A stretch of 64,000 nt of DNA from Afipia sp. (GCA_024508675.1 JANINQ010000006.1:248001-312000); one strand, 5' to 3'; counted from the stretch's first letter, positions 49,285 to 59,060 are shown. Notes: generated from the letters alone by a model not told the origin. Made by a program: numbers and translations.

Positions 49285-50382
49285 ATGGCAAACGCACCCG
49301 CGCTCACCAATCACACCCAGAACACCAACGACATCGCGGGTGTCGTCGCCACGCTGGCCAGCCGTCAGAGCGGACGCGCCAAAACCGCGCCGCTCTCCGG
49401 ACCGAAACGCGCCGCCATCATGATGCTGGCGCTCGGCGAACAGTACGGCGGCAAGATCTGGTCGATGCTGGACGACGACGAGGTGCGTGAGCTGTCGGTG
49501 GTGATGTCCTCGCTCGGCACTGTCGAAGCCGACGTGGTCGAAGACCTGATGCTTGAATTCGTTTCGCGCATGTCGGCCTCCGGCGCGCTGATGGGTAACT
49601 TCGACGCCACCGAACGCCTGCTGCAGCAGTATCTTCCCTCGGACCGGGTCAACGGCATCATGGACGAAATCCGCGGCCCTGCCGGACGCAACATGTGGGA
49701 GAAGCTCTCCAACGTGCAGGAAGAGGTTCTCGCCAACTATCTCAAGAACGAATATCCGCAGACCATCGCGGTGGTGCTGTCGAAGCTGAAGCCGGAACAT
49801 GCCGCGCGCGTGCTGGCAATCCTGCCCGAGGACATGGCGCTCGATGTCGTCAACCGCATGCTCAAGATGGAAGCGGTGCAGAAAGAAGTGATCGAACGGG
49901 TCGAGCAGACCCTGCGCGTGGAGTTCATGTCGAACCTGTCGCAGACCCGCCGCCGCGACGCCCACGAGGTCATGGCCGAAATCTTCAACAACTTCGACCG
50001 CCAGACCGAAACCCGCTTCATCACCTCGCTCGAAGAGGAAAACCGCGAGGCGGCCGAGCGCATCAAGGCGCTGATGTTCACCTTCGACGATCTGGTCAAG
50101 CTCGACGCCGGTTCGGCACAGACGCTGATGCGCCATGTCGACAAGGACAAGCTCGGCATCGCGCTGAAGGGCGCCAACGAAACGGTGCGCAGCTTCTTCA
50201 TGGGCAACATGTCGAGCCGCGCCGCCAAGATGCTGATGGACGACATGGCCGCCGCGGGTCCGGTGCGTCTGCGCGACGTCGATGAGGCGCAGGCGCTGCT
50301 GGTCAACCTCGCCAAGGATCTCGCGGCCAAGGGCGAAATCATGCTGCAGAAAAACCGCGCTGACGACGAGCTGGTATACTGA
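49285..50382 (+). CDS. fliG: flagellar motor switch protein FliG
   Basis: A 365-residue switch protein. [20 protein letters not shown] is the FliF-binding N-domain, [20 protein letters not shown] with [14 protein letters not shown] the middle domain containing the EHPQ-like region, and [20 protein letters not shown] the C-terminal torque domain. Seven bases after fliF. Confidence 0.95.
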   Translation: MANAPALTNHTQNTNDIAGVVATLASRQSGRAKTAPLSGPKRAAIMMLALGEQYGGKIWSMLDDDEVRELSVVMSSLGTVEADVVEDLMLEFVSRMSASGALMGNFDATERLLQQYLPSDRVNGIMDEIRGPAGRNMWEKLSNVQEEVLANYLKNEYPQTIAVVLSKLKPEHAARVLAILPEDMALDVVNRMLKMEAVQKEVIERVEQTLRVEFMSNLSQTRRRDAHEVMAEIFNNFDRQTETRFITSLEEENREAAERIKALMFTFDDLVKLDAGSAQTLMRHVDKDKLGIALKGANETVRSFFMGNMSSRAAKMLMDDMAAAGPVRLRDVDEAQALLVNLAKDLAAKGEIMLQKNRADDELVY

Positions 50383-51029
50383 TGGGCGCACCCGCAAAAT
50401 TCCTGTTCGATCTCGACTTCGCGGCTCCCGACGCCGCCAAGGAACGCGCGGCGAACGCCGTCGAGGTCGCGCAGCAGATCGCGGAAGCCGAAGCGCGCGG
50501 CTATCGCGCGGGCTTCGACGCCGCGCGCCATGAAGCCAAGGCCGAGAGCGACCGGCGCGCCGCGCTGGCGCTGGAGGAAATCGGGATTGCGATCAGGGCC
50601 ATCGCGGGCCGCTTCTCCACCATCGAGGAGCGGATGGAGACCGAGGCCGTGGACGTGGCGCTCGCGGTCGCCCGCAAGCTCTGCACCGAACTGATCGCCG
50701 CCGAGCCGCTCACCGAGATGATGGCCTTGGTCAGCGACTGCTTCCGGCACCTCACCGCAACCCCGCATATCGTGGTCCGCATCAACGACGCCCTGTACGA
50801 CGAAGCCCGCGTGCGGATCGAACAGCTCGCCAAGCACAGCGGCTTCGAGGGCAAGCTCGTCATCCTGGCGGAGCCGGACATTACCACCGGCGACTGCAAG
50901 ATCGAGTGGGCCGACGGCGGCGTAACTCTCGACCGCTCCACCATCGATACGAAGATCAACGAACTCGTGGGACGCTATCTGGCGTCCCGCAATCAGGCCG
51001 GCCTCTCCGGCCATGAGGACTTGCCATGA
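50382..51029 (+). CDS. fliH: flagellar assembly protein FliH-like
   Basis: A 215-residue protein that would regulate the export ATPase FliI. The N-terminal half is an Ala/Glu-rich helix (EVAQQIAEAEARGYRAGFDA), the C-terminal domain has VALAVARKLCTELIAAEPLT and LAEPDITTGDCKIEWADGGV, as in FliH/YscL proteins. ATG overlaps the fliG stop by one base. Confidence 0.85.
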   Translation: MGAPAKFLFDLDFAAPDAAKERAANAVEVAQQIAEAEARGYRAGFDAARHEAKAESDRRAALALEEIGIAIRAIAGRFSTIEERMETEAVDVALAVARKLCTELIAAEPLTEMMALVSDCFRHLTATPHIVVRINDALYDEARVRIEQLAKHSGFEGKLVILAEPDITTGDCKIEWADGGVTLDRSTIDTKINELVGRYLASRNQAGLSGHEDLP

Positions 51030-51379
51030 GCGACACCGACACCAACGTCCCGCTTCCCGATCTCAACGCAGCCGACGCACAGCTGCCCGACGATCAGACG
51101 CTGTTTGACGACAACGATTACGTCAATCGTATCGCTTCGGACCTCGAGGCCGTCTTCGACGTTCCGGTGCAGGTTTCGGCCGTGCTCGGGCGCTCCAAGA
51201 TGGATGTCGCCGAGCTTCTCAAGCTCGGCCCCGGCACCGTGCTCGAACTGGACCGCCGCGTCGGCGAGGCCATCGACATCTACGTGAACAACCGCCTGGT
51301 CGCGCGCGGCGAAGTGGTTCTTGTCGAGGACAAGCTCGGCGTGACCATGACCGAAATCATCAAGGCGGAACGCTCTTAA
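51026..51379 (+). CDS. fliN: flagellar motor switch protein FliN
   Basis: A 117-residue C-ring protein: an acidic N-terminus, then the SpoA domain (FDVPVQVSAVLGRSKMDVAE; LLKLGPGTVLELDRRVGEAI; IYVNNRLVARGEVVLVEDKL). Overlaps fliH by ATGA. Full length. Confidence 0.95.
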   Translation: MSDTDTNVPLPDLNAADAQLPDDQTLFDDNDYVNRIASDLEAVFDVPVQVSAVLGRSKMDVAELLKLGPGTVLELDRRVGEAIDIYVNNRLVARGEVVLVEDKLGVTMTEIIKAERS

Positions 51380-51445
51380 AATTCAACACGGCACCGGCGC
51401 CGGAAATGGCCCGGACGACGAACAAGAGAATAACAGGAGACCATC

Positions 51446-52822
51446 ATGCGGCTTCTCATCGTTGGCACCCTCAAGGGCCAGCTCACCACCGCCACCAAGA
51501 TCGCCATGGACAACGGCGCGACGGTGACCCACGCCGAGGACTCGGAACAGGCGATGCGCGTGGTGCGCGGCGGCAAGGGCGCCGACCTGCTGCTGGTTGA
51601 TGTCGCCCTCGACATCCGCGATCTGGTGATCCGGCTGGAAGCCGAACACATCCACGTTCCCATCGTCGCCTGCGGCATCACCACCGATGCACGCGCCGCG
51701 GTCGCAGCCATTCACGCCGGCGCAAAGGAATACATCCCGCTGCCGCCCGATCCGGAACTGATCGCCGCAGTCCTCGCCGCCGTCGCCAATGACGCGCGTG
51801 ACCTGATCTACCGCGATGACGCCATGGCCCGCGTGGTCAAGCTGGCGCAGCAGATCGCAGGCTCGGACGCATCGGTGATGATCACCGGCGAATCCGGCAC
51901 CGGCAAGGAAGTGCTGGCGCGTTACGTCCACACCCGCTCCAGCCGCGCCAAAAAGCCTTTCATCTCGATCAACTGCGCCGCGATCCCCGAGCACCTGCTC
52001 GAATCCGAACTGTTCGGCCACGAGAAGGGGTCGTTCACCGGCGCTGTCGCCCGCCGCATCGGCAAGTTCGAGGAAGCCACCGGCGGCACGCTGCTGCTGG
52101 ACGAAGTTTCCGAAATGGATGTGCGGCTGCAATCGAAACTGCTGCGCGCGATTCAGGAGCGCGTGATCGACCGCGTCGGCGGCACCCGCCCGGTGCCGGT
52201 GGACATCCGCATCATCGCGACCTCGAACCGCAACCTCGCCGACGCCGTGAAGGCCGGGACGTTTCGCGAAGACCTGCTGTTCCGCCTCAATGTCGTGAAC
52301 CTGAAGATTCCGGCGCTGCGCGACCGCCCCGCCGACATTCTCGAACTCGCCCAGCACTTCGCGAAGAAGTATGCCGAAGCCAACGGCGTTCCGCTGCGGC
52401 CCATCTCGGCGGACGCGCGCCGCGTGCTCACCACCAATCGCTGGCAGGGCAACGTCCGTGAGCTGGAAAACACCATGCACCGCGCGGTACTGATGGCGAG
52501 CGGCGACGAGATCGGACCCGATGCAATCATCTCGCCGGATGGCGACCGCCTCGACACCACAAGGACGCCGCCCGCGGTGGCGCATGCCACCATGGCCGCG
52601 GAGCAGGTGACGCGCGCACTGGTCGGCCGTACCGTGGCGGACGTCGAGCGCGATCTCATTCTGGAAACGCTGAAGCACTGCCTCGGCAACCGGACCCATG
52701 CCGCGAACATTCTCGGCATCTCGATCCGCACCCTGCGCAACAAGCTCAATGAGTATGCCGACGACGGCCAGCCGATCCCGCCGCCGAACTCCGGCGACAT
52801 GCGCGGCGTGGCTGCGGCCTGA
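51446..52822 (+). CDS. flbD: sigma54-dependent flagellar regulator FlbD
   Basis: A 458-residue enhancer-binding protein. N-terminal receiver-like domain ~1-115 (MRLLIVGTLKGQL, LLLVDVALDI): the acidic pair of a normal receiver is missing although Asp52 is present. AAA domain ~140-375: Walker A GESGTGKEV, GSFTGA (variant of GAFTGA), Walker B GGTLLLDEVSEMD. C-terminal Fis-type HTH: CLGNRTHAANILGISIRTLR. In Caulobacter FlbD activates late flagellar genes and represses fliF, and is controlled by FliX rather than by a kinase. AGGAGA precedes the ATG. Confidence 0.93.
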   Translation: MRLLIVGTLKGQLTTATKIAMDNGATVTHAEDSEQAMRVVRGGKGADLLLVDVALDIRDLVIRLEAEHIHVPIVACGITTDARAAVAAIHAGAKEYIPLPPDPELIAAVLAAVANDARDLIYRDDAMARVVKLAQQIAGSDASVMITGESGTGKEVLARYVHTRSSRAKKPFISINCAAIPEHLLESELFGHEKGSFTGAVARRIGKFEEATGGTLLLDEVSEMDVRLQSKLLRAIQERVIDRVGGTRPVPVDIRIIATSNRNLADAVKAGTFREDLLFRLNVVNLKIPALRDRPADILELAQHFAKKYAEANGVPLRPISADARRVLTTNRWQGNVRELENTMHRAVLMASGDEIGPDAIISPDGDRLDTTRTPPAVAHATMAAEQVTRALVGRTVADVERDLILETLKHCLGNRTHAANILGISIRTLRNKLNEYADDGQPIPPPNSGDMRGVAAA

Positions 52823-52841
52823 TCGATCGGATGGAAATACG

Positions 52842-52875
52842 AAGCCGGCGCTGACTAGTTCTGCGCCGGCTTTTT
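52842..52875 (+). terminator. terminator between convergent flbD and SRPBCC genes
   Basis: AAGCCGGCGC (52842-52851) pairs with GCGCCGGCTT (52863-52872), then TTTTTC on the plus strand. The 3' arm encodes the last residues of the minus-strand SRPBCC gene, so terminator and coding sequence share bases. Confidence 0.9.
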
Positions 52876-53406
52876 CGTGCCCGCTTCGGCAATCCGCTTG
52901 ATACCCGCAAGCCCCTTCGCCATCTCGCCGCCCAGCACCTTGTCCATGCTGACAAAGAGACAGATCGCCTTGCCGATAAAGTCGTTCTGCCCGGACATGC
53001 TCCACGTCAGGGCCGTGCCGTTCCCTTCCGGCTTCAGAGTGAAGTCGGAATAGCTGGTGCCGACGAACGGCTTCACGAAATCGGTTCTGATCTTCACAAG
53101 CGCGCCGGGCTGGCTTTCCATCAGCGTCATCCGGCCCTCACCCACCTCGTTGTTGCCCGACCACGCGAACACCGCACCCTTGCCGCTGACAGGACCTTCA
53201 AACGACGTTCTTGCCTTCGGATCGCGCTCTGCCCATGGCGACCATGCCTGCCAGCGATGGAAATCGTCGATCTGCGCGAACACATCCTGCGCGGGCGCCG
53301 CGATCGTCGTCGTCCGCGTAATCTGGTAATCCGATGGCTGCAGCAGGATCAGCGCCACGAACGAGCCGATGGTGGCGATCAGACCAACCAGAATCTTCTG
53401 CATCAT
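52855..53406 (-). CDS. SRPBCC/polyketide cyclase family protein
   Basis: A 183-residue protein. An N-terminal membrane anchor (ILVGLIATIGSFVALILLQP) is followed by the SRPBCC fold: TRTTTIAAPAQDVFAQIDDF, WQAWSPWAERDPKARTSFEG, GNGTALTWSMSGQNDFIGKA and VSMDKVLGGEMAKGLAGIKR. The family binds hydrophobic ligands in a deep pocket; the substrate here is unknown. ATG 53406 (or 53403) starts four bases after the aminotransferase stop. Confidence 0.85.
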   Translation of the reverse strand: MMQKILVGLIATIGSFVALILLQPSDYQITRTTTIAAPAQDVFAQIDDFHRWQAWSPWAERDPKARTSFEGPVSGKGAVFAWSGNNEVGEGRMTLMESQPGALVKIRTDFVKPFVGTSYSDFTLKPEGNGTALTWSMSGQNDFIGKAICLFVSMDKVLGGEMAKGLAGIKRIAEAGTKKPAQN

Positions 53407-53410
53407 GACG

Positions 53411-54649
53411 TCAGCTCTTGTCCACGTTCGCGCTGCGGCTAGGCACCCCGAACTCCCTGCGGCAGACCTCCGCCAGCGCGGCAACGCCCTCGCGGATGTC
53501 CTGAACCGACGGGCTGGCAAAGCACAGCCGCAAGCGGCTTTTGCTGTGTCCGGCGTTGACGGACCATTCCGTCCCCGGATTAATCGCGATGCCGGAAGCC
53601 AGCGCCGCCTGATACAGCTTCATCGTATCGACATTGTCCGGCAGCTTGACCCAGAGAAAAATTCCGCCCGGCGGATCGTCGAACTCGGCAGCCGTGCCAA
53701 ACTGCTCGGCCAGCGCCTCCATCATCGCCTCAAGCTTGACCCGCAAACCCTTTGCCAGCTTCGGCACATGATCGTTGAAATGTTTGGTGCAATACTCAGC
53801 CAGCACCATCTGTTCCAGCGCGCCGGAGCCAGCGTCGGTCTTGATGGGAAGAATGCGCGACAGCACCGGCCATGGCGCCACGATGTAGCCGACACGCAGG
53901 GCCGGTGCGACCGACTTCGAGAACGAGCCGATGTGAATCACGTTGCTTGTCTTGCTCATGGCATAGAGCGCTGGCGGACGCTTGCCGCTCCAGATCAGGT
54001 CGGCATAGCAATCGTCCTCGAAGATCGGCACGCCGTACTCTTCCGACAGCTTCAGCAGGTCACGCCGCCGCTCCTCGCTCATGATAGTGCCGGTGGGATT
54101 CTGCACCGTCGGAATGGTGTAGATGTATTTCGGGCGAATGCCCTTGCTCTTGAGGTCCTTGAGCGCAGCCTCCACCGCGTCCACCCGCATTCCGCCGCCA
54201 TCGAGCGGAATGCCGACGATCTTGACTCCGCGCCGCGTCAGCCGCGTGATCGATCCCTGATAACACTCCTGCTCGATCAGCACGGTGTCGCCCGGCGACA
54301 GCAGCAAGCCGTTGACCAGATCGAGGCCTTGCAGCGAGCCGGATGTGATCAGGATTTCATCCGCCGTGCAGGTGATGCCCGCGTCGCGCTTCAGCTTGCC
54401 GACCAGGAATTCGCGCAGCGGACGATAGCCGAGCGGCCCGCTGTTGAGACCATAGGTCGCGAGTGTCGCGCCCTCCCGCGTCAAAACGGCGGTCGATGCT
54501 TCGAGCAGCTTCGCAACCGGCACCTGATCGGCATCGTTGTTGCCGCCGACGAAATTGTATCTGGGAAAGCCGTTCCATTTCGCCGCGGCGGGCGGCAGGC
54601 CGGCGGCCAGCAGCGGTGTGTAATCGAACGATCCGGAGGCAGAAGTCAT
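53411..54649 (-). CDS. PLP-dependent aminotransferase, class I/II (2-aminoadipate aminotransferase-like)
   Basis: A 412-residue fold-type I aminotransferase. LATYGLNSGPLGYRPLREFL, ILITSGSLQGLDLVNGLLLS and TIPTVQNPTGTIMSEERRRD are family blocks; GVPIFEDDCYADLIW holds the Asp/Tyr that bind the cofactor and HIGSFSKSVAPALRVGYIVA the Schiff-base Lys. The C-terminus has PPGGIFLWVKLP and SRLRLCFASPS. It resembles LysN/MocR-type catalytic domains without the GntR HTH. The substrate cannot be told from sequence. Confidence 0.88.
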   Translation of the reverse strand: MTSASGSFDYTPLLAAGLPPAAAKWNGFPRYNFVGGNNDADQVPVAKLLEASTAVLTREGATLATYGLNSGPLGYRPLREFLVGKLKRDAGITCTADEILITSGSLQGLDLVNGLLLSPGDTVLIEQECYQGSITRLTRRGVKIVGIPLDGGGMRVDAVEAALKDLKSKGIRPKYIYTIPTVQNPTGTIMSEERRRDLLKLSEEYGVPIFEDDCYADLIWSGKRPPALYAMSKTSNVIHIGSFSKSVAPALRVGYIVAPWPVLSRILPIKTDAGSGALEQMVLAEYCTKHFNDHVPKLAKGLRVKLEAMMEALAEQFGTAAEFDDPPGGIFLWVKLPDNVDTMKLYQAALASGIAINPGTEWSVNAGHSKSRLRLCFASPSVQDIREGVAALAEVCRREFGVPSRSANVDKS

Positions 54650-54774
54650 CACGGCGTCTCCCGTTTGTTGTTGTTTTGCATGAGGGAGGCCCTCATCGCC
54701 CGCATTGAGCCGGGCGTGTGAAGCCAACTTACAGAAACGGCCCGCCGTGATGCAACCCGCATCGCGTCACATCG

Positions 54775-54927
54775 TCAGGCGCGCGATGGCCGGTCGGAGC
54801 GTTCATAGATGACCGGCGGCTGATCGCCAGCCGTGTAGCGCAGATAGAAATTCCAGGCGAACAGGCCGAACACGGCGGCTGCGAATGCAACTGCCAGGGC
54901 AATGACAATGCGCTTGAGAACGATCAT
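54775..54927 (-). CDS. 50-residue membrane protein
   Basis: MIVLKRIVIALAVAFAAAVF begins one membrane helix, followed by NFYLRYTAGDQPPVIYERSD. ATG 54927 follows the DUF4345 gene by five bases, so the two are probably co-transcribed. Unknown function. Confidence 0.55.
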   Translation of the reverse strand: MIVLKRIVIALAVAFAAAVFGLFAWNFYLRYTAGDQPPVIYERSDRPSRA

Positions 54928-54932
54928 CGAAT

Positions 54933-55325
54933 TCAATGCGGATGCAGCGCGGCATGTTTTGCGACATGCCGCTGCAGCAGCCACAACAGCGGCGCGTAAA
55001 CCAGCGTCATGAAGATGCCGAACAGCGCGCCGACGCTCGGAATACCATGCAGCATCACCGAATAGAGTTCGGCGAGGCCACCCAGTACGATCATGAAAGT
55101 CAGGATACCGAACCGCTCACGGTAACGCTCGACATGCGGGATCGAGCAAAGGAGCACGAGGCCCATGCCGGTCATAATGCCGGAAAGCAGGCGGAAATAG
55201 TTATCGACCGTGATCGTGCCGACGCCATGCAGGAACTGGACACCGAGGATCATACCGCACAGCCCGAGCCCGAGCAGCACCAGCGCGCTGAATGCCGTGG
55301 CCACCTGAAGAAAGAAGCGTTCCAT
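54933..55325 (-). CDS. DUF4345 membrane protein
   Basis: A 130-residue protein with four membrane helices (ALVLLGLGLCGMILGVQFLH; YFRLLSGIMTGMGLVLLCSI; FGILTFMIVLGGLAELYSVM; LFGIFMTLVYAPLLWLLQRH) and the DNYFRLLSGIMTGMG signature of DUF4345. Function unknown. Confidence 0.8.
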   Translation of the reverse strand: MERFFLQVATAFSALVLLGLGLCGMILGVQFLHGVGTITVDNYFRLLSGIMTGMGLVLLCSIPHVERYRERFGILTFMIVLGGLAELYSVMLHGIPSVGALFGIFMTLVYAPLLWLLQRHVAKHAALHPH

Positions 55326-55474
55326 CCACGCACCGGTTCTTTGGATATTCCGGGCGAACCTTATATGAGAAGCGCGCGCGAGTCAGTTATGCAGACATGC
55401 CTGCACATCCGGTTTGTCCGCCTGCACCGGGCGGCCTATACCGGACGACATATTAAAGTATCCAGCACCTCACG

Positions 55475-56587
55475 ATGACGACCTTCACCCCGCACCAGGA
55501 TCAGGCGCTCCGCGCCGTGGCCGACTGGCTCAAGGCCAAACCGGGCAGAAACGGCACGCCGCAGGTGTTCCGGCTGTTCGGTTATGCTGGAACCGGCAAG
55601 ACCACGCTGGCGCGGCATATCGCAGACGATGTGAACGGCAATGTGAAGTTCGCGGCCTTCACCGGCAAGGCCGCGCTGGTGATGCGCAACAAGGGATGCG
55701 ACAACGCCTCGACCATTCATTCGCTGATCTACCGAACCCGCGAGTCCGGCGAGGAGCAGCCGAGCTTTGAACTGTGGGACGACGCGCCCGCCTCCAAGGC
55801 CAAGCTGATCGTGATCGACGAATGCTCGATGGTCGATGCTGAACTCGGCCGCGACCTGATGTCATTCGATTGTCCGTTGCTGGTGCTCGGCGATCCGGCG
55901 CAGTTGCCGCCGATCCAGGGCGGCGGCTTCTTCACCGATGCCGAACCCGATGCGATGCTGACGGAGGTGCATCGTCAGGCGCAGGACGATCCGATCGTGC
56001 GAATGTCGATGGCTGTGCGCGAAGGCCGCAGCCTCGACTACGGCACGTTCGGCGAAAGCGAAGTCGTGCGCCGCGACGGACTCGACCCGGACCGCGTGAT
56101 GGCGGCGGATCAGGTGCTGGTCGGACGCAACAACACCCGCCGCGCCTACAACATGCGGGTGCGCCAGAAGCAGGGCATCGAGGACCCGTTGCCGGTGGCC
56201 GGCGACAAGCTGGTCTGCCTGCGCAACAACCGCAAGAAGGCGCTGTTCAACGGCGGGCTGTGGCGGGTGAAATCGCGCACTCCCTCGAAATCGAAGATCC
56301 TCACCATGCGGCTGTCGCCGGATGAGGACGTCAGCACCGCCAAGGTCACCAAGGTTTCGGTACGGCAGGACTGCTTCGGCGGCGGCATCGAGGACATCCC
56401 GTGGGAGCAGCGCCGCCCCTACGACGAATTCGACTACGGTTACGTGCTGACCGTGCACAAGTCGCAGGGGTCGCAGTGGAACGACGTGGTGCTGTTCGAC
56501 GAGAGCTTCGCATTTCAGGACAGCCGCGCCCGCTGGCTCTACACCGGCATCACCCGGGCGGCGAAACGGTTAACGGTGGTGGCCTGA
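55475..56587 (+). CDS. RecD2-like ATP-dependent DNA helicase
   Basis: A 370-residue superfamily 1 helicase. FRLFGYAGTGKTTLARHI is Walker A, AKLIVIDECSMVDAELGRDL motif II, LLVLGDPAQLPPIQGGGFFT motif III, and VLTVHKSQGSQWNDVVLFDE with RWLYTGITRAAKRLTVVA motifs V and VI. Shorter than full RecD2 and without its N-terminal HTH repeats. A general repair helicase is likely; common in alphaproteobacterial chromosomes. Confidence 0.88.
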   Translation: MTTFTPHQDQALRAVADWLKAKPGRNGTPQVFRLFGYAGTGKTTLARHIADDVNGNVKFAAFTGKAALVMRNKGCDNASTIHSLIYRTRESGEEQPSFELWDDAPASKAKLIVIDECSMVDAELGRDLMSFDCPLLVLGDPAQLPPIQGGGFFTDAEPDAMLTEVHRQAQDDPIVRMSMAVREGRSLDYGTFGESEVVRRDGLDPDRVMAADQVLVGRNNTRRAYNMRVRQKQGIEDPLPVAGDKLVCLRNNRKKALFNGGLWRVKSRTPSKSKILTMRLSPDEDVSTAKVTKVSVRQDCFGGGIEDIPWEQRRPYDEFDYGYVLTVHKSQGSQWNDVVLFDESFAFQDSRARWLYTGITRAAKRLTVVA

Positions 56588-56774
56588 TACTTTTTGCGTA
56601 TGCCTTCTTTCGCATCGCAAAATGCAATTTCCTTGAGCAAGTGCCTTTTCCACACCTATGGTCGGTTCCAGGCCGGCCAACCGAGGGCCGGCCTCGCTAT
56701 GGGGGCATGGCGAGTGCGCACCCGGCAGGCACCGGACGCGCGCTGAAAGGATTTTGGCTGAGGAATCCCGGGGG

Positions 56775-58460
56775 ATGACCGATACAGTAAGTGGCGGGCT
56801 GGAGATTTCCGGCCGCGATCTCGCCGGCGCCGGTTTCCGCGCGCGGCTGAAGCGCTTTGCGCACTGGCTCAGTCAGCGCGATGTCTTCGATCTCGCCTCC
56901 TGCGCCGCGCTCGCCGCACTGGTTGTCACCGCGGTGTGGACCTTCCAGGACTTTGCAATTTCCAACGACGAAGGCGTGCAGCACCGCTACGGCGAACTGA
57001 TTATCGCCTACTACAAAAGCGGCTTCACCGATCTGTCGCTGTTCAAGCTCGACAATCTTTATCTCTATGGCGGGCTGTTCGACATTCTCAGCCTCGGCCT
57101 GAGCTACATCATTCCCGTCGATCAGTATGAACTGCGCCACCTGCTCTGCGCGCTGATCGGCATCGGCGGCATCGCCGCGGCGGCAGGCACCGCCCGGCTG
57201 ATCGCCGGACCGCGCGCGGCCTTCTTCGCCATTGTCGCGCTGGCGCTGTGCGGCTCGTGGTACGGCGCGATGTATAATCACACCAAGGGCATTCCATTCG
57301 CCGCCTTTATGGCCGGCGCGATTTTCTTTTTGGTCCGTGCAAGCCGCAGCCTGCCGACACCGCGCATGCGCGACGTGATCGGCTTCGGCATCATGACCGG
57401 CGCGGCGCTGGGCATCCGGTCGCTCGGCCTGCTGCTGGTCGGCTATCTCGGCATCGCCATCCTGATCAGCCTGCCGCGCCCCGTGATCGGCCACTGGCGC
57501 GAGCGCGCGCGGTTCGCCCTGCGCTCCATGCTGTGGTTTCTTCCGGCGCTGGTGATCGCCTATCTCATCATGATCGTGGCGTGGCCGTGGGCGGCGCTGT
57601 CGCCACTCAATCCCGTTCGCGGATTGCTGTCGTTCGGCGAGTTTCACTATCACATCCGCACTATCCTGTTCGGCCAAGTCTACGAGATGGCCGATGTGCC
57701 GCGCGCCTACGTGCCGACCTACATTGCCATTCGCCTGCCACTGCTGACGCTCGGCGCGACGCTGCTCTCGTTGGCGCTGATCGCCCTGCCCGCGCGCATC
57801 GGCGGCATCGGCGGCCTGCAGCGCCGCGAACTGGGCCTGATTGCATTCGCCGCGATTTTCCCGGTGGCGTGCCAGGTCGTTGTCGAGGGTCCGGCCTTCG
57901 ACGGCTGCCGCCATTTCCTGTTTGTATTCCCGCCGATTGCAATCCTTGCCGGCGTCGGGCTCAGCACCTCGATCGGCGCGCTGGCGCGGTTTCATCGCAG
58001 CACCCTCGTGGTCTGGCTCGCAGTCGTTGCCACCTGCTACACGTGGACCGCAGGCAAGCTCTATCATCTGCATCCCTACGAGTATCTCTATTACAACCAG
58101 CTCGTGGGCGGACTGGAAGGCGCATCCCGGCGCTTTGTCACCGACTACTGGGTGAACATCATGCCCGAGGCCGTCGAGGAGCTGCACGAATTCCTCGACC
58201 GGACTGAACCTGCGACCGCACAGACCAAGCCGTATCGCGTCGCGGTGTGCGGCGAGCGCGTCTCTTATGAAGAGTACGCACGACCGAACCTGCAATGGAT
58301 CAAGATGTACGACTGGCGCCTTGCGGATTTCTACATCGCGCCGACCCACATGAATTGCGACCGTATCCTTGCCGGGAAGGTCGTTGCGAAGATCGAGCGC
58401 ATGGGCGTCACCATCGGTGTGGTGAAAGACCGACGCCGGATTCGCGAACAGGAAGAGTGA
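56775..58460 (+). CDS. GT-C type glycosyltransferase (family 39-like) membrane protein
   Basis: A 561-residue integral membrane protein with about 11 helices. The first loop after helix 1 contains TFQDFAISNDEGVQHRYGEL, with the Asp/Glu pair typical of GT-C enzymes; DIPFAAFM-like HTKGIPFAAFMAGAIFFLVR lies mid-protein. The C-terminal ~140 residues are soluble (YWVNIMPEAVEELHEFLDR). It probably transfers a sugar from a polyprenyl carrier to an envelope acceptor. ATG 56775 is chosen with GGGGG upstream; the large antisense frame here is a shadow. Confidence 0.78.
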   Translation: MTDTVSGGLEISGRDLAGAGFRARLKRFAHWLSQRDVFDLASCAALAALVVTAVWTFQDFAISNDEGVQHRYGELIIAYYKSGFTDLSLFKLDNLYLYGGLFDILSLGLSYIIPVDQYELRHLLCALIGIGGIAAAAGTARLIAGPRAAFFAIVALALCGSWYGAMYNHTKGIPFAAFMAGAIFFLVRASRSLPTPRMRDVIGFGIMTGAALGIRSLGLLLVGYLGIAILISLPRPVIGHWRERARFALRSMLWFLPALVIAYLIMIVAWPWAALSPLNPVRGLLSFGEFHYHIRTILFGQVYEMADVPRAYVPTYIAIRLPLLTLGATLLSLALIALPARIGGIGGLQRRELGLIAFAAIFPVACQVVVEGPAFDGCRHFLFVFPPIAILAGVGLSTSIGALARFHRSTLVVWLAVVATCYTWTAGKLYHLHPYEYLYYNQLVGGLEGASRRFVTDYWVNIMPEAVEELHEFLDRTEPATAQTKPYRVAVCGERVSYEEYARPNLQWIKMYDWRLADFYIAPTHMNCDRILAGKVVAKIERMGVTIGVVKDRRRIREQEE

Positions 58461-58626
58461 TTTCGTTCACGAGGAAGGCACACGGACTTGTGTGCAACCA
58501 TCGCAGTTGAGGTGCGATGATACGGAACCTTTTGCGCCGCAAAGGGTTACCATCGATCCGTCCCGGCGATCGCTCGCCAGCGCGACACCGCATTTCCAAA
58601 TCCCCACCTGAACTGAAGGACAATCC

Positions 58627-59001
58627 ATGCGAACTGCAAAACTTCTCGCAGCAGCCCTGCTTGCCGGCGTGACAACCTTCGCCGCATACCAGCCCGCAAC
58701 CGCTGCGCCGCTGATGAACAACACGGTCCTGTCTGGCGCAGCCTCCGCTTCAGGCGACATCGAGAACGTGCAGTATTATCGCCGCGGCTATGGCCATCAT
58801 CACCATCGCCGCGGTTACGGCGGCACCGCCGCGGGCGTCGGCATCGGTCTCGCCGCGGGCGCGATCATCGGCGGCGCGATTGCCGCCTCGCAGGCACAGG
58901 CCCAGCAGAACGCAGCCTATTGCGCACAGCGCTATCGCTCCTACGACCCGGCCTCGGGCACCTATCTCAACAGGGACGGCAACCGCTATCCCTGCCCGTA
59001 A
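58627..59001 (+). CDS. BA14K-like exported protein
   Basis: A 124-residue protein with signal peptide MRTAKLLAAALLAGVTTFAA (cleavage after ATAA). It has a His/Arg/Gly-rich segment (GYGHHHHRRGYGG), a Gly/Ala hydrophobic stretch (GIGLAAGAIIGGAIAASQAQ) and the BA14K signature CAQRYRSYDPASGTYLNRDG near the C-terminus. The family was named for a Brucella immunoreactive protein with lectin-like activity. Confidence 0.88.
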   Translation: MRTAKLLAAALLAGVTTFAAYQPATAAPLMNNTVLSGAASASGDIENVQYYRRGYGHHHHRRGYGGTAAGVGIGLAAGAIIGGAIAASQAQAQQNAAYCAQRYRSYDPASGTYLNRDGNRYPCP

Positions 59002-59029
59002 ATTTCCGCGCAACGACAGTCACGATCAG

Positions 59030-59060
59030 ACCGCGAGACGAAAGTCTCGCGGTTTTTATT
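59030..59060 (+). terminator. intrinsic terminator after the BA14K-like gene
   Basis: ACCGCGAGAC-GAAA-GTCTCGCGGT, a perfect ten-base stem with a GAAA tetraloop, followed by TTTTATTT. Confidence 0.93.

Noticed and set aside
48352-50397. 681-codon open frame antisense to fliF and fliG
   Set aside because: Shadow of the flagellar genes, His/Arg/Gly-rich, no motifs; the plus-strand proteins are well-known families.
51383-53005. 540-codon minus frame over flbD
   Set aside because: Antisense to a full-length sigma54 activator; no protein-like features.
56697-58349. 550-codon antisense frame over the glycosyltransferase
   Set aside because: Low-complexity Arg/Ala/Gln composition and perfectly opposite to a membrane protein gene.
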